From CAZAQB01 sp964487155 (lineage in GTDB: Bacteria; Pseudomonadota; Gammaproteobacteria; Nitrococcales; Nitrococcaceae), in contig CAZAQB010000149.1 of NCBI GenBank assembly GCA_964487155.1, forward strand, positions 1-7,865: 7,865 bases of DNA, given 5' to 3'. A model generated the notes under the pieces. The model was not told the origin of the DNA, did no database searches, and was given only the letters and a program-made list of their open reading frames with translations. Of the stretch, positions 6,749 to 7,865 are shown piece by piece. Each line of letters opens with the position of its first letter. Positions within the stretch are counted from its first letter, which is position 1. Position numbers and translations under genes: made by a program.

Positions 6749-7865
6749 GTGTTCAACCAGGTGCTGATCCTGCTGGCGGCCTCGGTGCTGGCGGTGGCGG
6801 CCTGCCATCGCCTGCGGCTGCCGCCCATCATCGGTTACCTGCTGGTGGGCGTGGCCCTGGGCCCGGCTGCCGCCGGCGTGCTGGAGAGCGCCGAGGACAC
6901 GGTGCGCCTGGCGGAGTTCGGGGTGGTGTTCCTGCTGTTCACCGTGGGCCTGGAGTTCTCCTTCCCGCAGTTGATCGCCATGCGCTGGAAGGTGCTGGGG
7001 TTCGGCGGCGCGCAGGTGCTGCTCACCTCGCTCGCCTGTGGACTGACCGCCTGGTGGCTGGGTACCGCCTGGCAGGCGGCGGTGGTGGTGGGTGGCGCGC
7101 TGGCGCTGTCTTCCACCGCCATCGTCATCCGCCAGCTCACCGAGCAGGCGGAGGTGCACAGCCGCCACGGGCGCAACGCGGTGGGCGTGCTGCTGTTCCA
7201 GGACCTGGCCGTGGTGCCGCTGCTGATCCTGATTCCGCTGCTGGCCCGGGGCGACGAGGCCGGCCTGCCGGCGGTGCTGAGCATGGCACTCGCCAAGGGC
7301 GTGGCGGTGTTCATCCTGATCGCAGTGATCGGCCGCTGGGCCCTGCGGCCGCTGTTCCGCGAGGTGGCCCGGCTGCGCTCCAACGAGCTGTTCACCCTCA
7401 CCGTGCTGATGGTGATCCTGGTGGCGGCGGCAGCCACCCATGTCGCGGACCTGTCCCTCGCGCTGGGTGCCTTCCTGGCCGGGATCATGCTGGGCGAGAC
7501 CGAGTTCCGGCACCAGATCGAGGCCGACATCCGCCCCTTCCGGGACGTGCTGCTGGGGCTGTTCTTCGTCACCATCGGCATGCTGCTGGACCTGCGCCTG
7601 CTGCTGGCCCACTGGGAGACCGTGGCGCTGATCGTGCTGGGCAGCATGGCCTTCAAGGGGCTTAGCGTGGCGGTCCTGGTGTGGCGTTCGACCCGGGACT
7701 GGCCCGTGGCCCTGCGCAGCGCCCTGCCCCTGGCCGGCGGCGGCGAGTTCGGTTTCGCTGTGCTGTCCCTGGCGCTGGGCCAGGGGGTGGTGGGCGCCAC
7801 GGCGGGCCAGCTGCTGCTGGCGGCCATTGTCATCAGCATGCTGGCGACGCCGGTGCTGATCCGCC
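6749..7865 (+). CDS. KefB/CPA2-family cation:proton antiporter (N-terminal part, cut by window edge)
   Basis: This is an inner-membrane monovalent cation:proton antiporter of the CPA2 family (KefB/KefC, RosB, GerN type), usually exchanging K+ or Na+ for H+. The 372 codons present contain about ten or more hydrophobic helices. Family marks are LRLPPIIGYLLVGVALGP (residues 22-39), FLLFTVGLEFS (61-71), LALSSTAIVIRQL (118-130), LLFQDLAVVPLL (148-159, with the conserved Gln-Asp pair at 151-152), LGAFLAGIMLGETEFRHQIE (239-258), FFVTIGMLLD (272-281) and GGGEFGFAV (330-338). I chose the GTG at 6749 because GGAG and AGGG lie just upstream and the alignment typically begins FxQxLILLAAS; an in-frame ATG at 6689 would add 20 polar residues without a clear ribosome binding site. 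The gene leaves the window before any C-terminal TrkA-N (RCK) domain, so Kef-type gating cannot be judged. Confidence 0.9.
   Translation, partial: MFNQVLILLAASVLAVAACHRLRLPPIIGYLLVGVALGPAAAGVLESAEDTVRLAEFGVVFLLFTVGLEFSFPQLIAMRWKVLGFGGAQVLLTSLACGLTAWWLGTAWQAAVVVGGALALSSTAIVIRQLTEQAEVHSRHGRNAVGVLLFQDLAVVPLLILIPLLARGDEAGLPAVLSMALAKGVAVFILIAVIGRWALRPLFREVARLRSNELFTLTVLMVILVAAAATHVADLSLALGAFLAGIMLGETEFRHQIEADIRPFRDVLLGLFFVTIGMLLDLRLLLAHWETVALIVLGSMAFKGLSVAVLVWRSTRDWPVALRSALPLAGGGEFGFAVLSLALGQGVVGATAGQLLLAAIVISMLATPVLIR

Noticed and set aside
6629..7839. Minus-strand open frames opposite the antiporter, including an apparent upstream extension of the acetyltransferase
   Set aside because: Gln/His/Ser-rich translation antisense to clear transmembrane-helix codons; the acetyltransferase homology begins only after about 6628.

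Overview
This 7,865-base window is very GC-rich and densely coding. It looks like a gammaproteobacterial chromosome: the evidence is the gene order ureD-A-B-C-E-F, separate UreA and UreB subunits of 100 and 102 residues, a DadA/DAO-type oxidase, a KefB-like antiporter, and a repeat style I associate from memory with high-GC gammaproteobacteria. I cannot name a genus.

Left half (1-4271, minus strand): a urease operon read right to left, ureD-ureA-ureB-ureC-[palindromic repeat]-ureE-ureF. ureF runs off the left edge and ureG is presumably beyond it. The genes are tightly coupled: 1 nt between ureD and ureA, 50 nt between ureA and ureB, a 4-nt ATGA overlap between ureB and ureC, and an 11-nt overlap between ureE and ureF. 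The exception is ureC-ureE, where a 305-bp imperfect palindrome (734-1038) fills almost all of a 331-bp gap. UreC keeps every nickel ligand and catalytic residue at the same numbers as in the Klebsiella enzyme, so the urease should be active once matured by UreD, E, F and G.

Control region (4272-4502): this divergent intergenic region carries a good sigma-54 (-24/-12) promoter match on the minus strand at 4310-4325 and an NtrC-type dyad, GCACC-N5-GGTGC, at 4378-4393. A weaker dyad lies at 4327-4342. Together they suggest that urease is switched on by nitrogen limitation through NtrB/NtrC and RpoN. The predicted transcription start also decides the ureD start codon (4271 rather than 4307).

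Right half: a DadA-like FAD-dependent D-amino-acid dehydrogenase (4503-5768, plus) converges on a two-part GNAT-family acetyltransferase (5777-6628, minus) with 8 nt between their stop codons. A KefB/CPA2-type cation:proton antiporter (6749 onward, plus) starts divergently from the acetyltransferase and leaves the window at the right edge. No RNA gene, CRISPR array, transposase or prophage gene was seen. The most unusual items are the palindromic element inside the urease operon and the sigma-54/NtrC control region.
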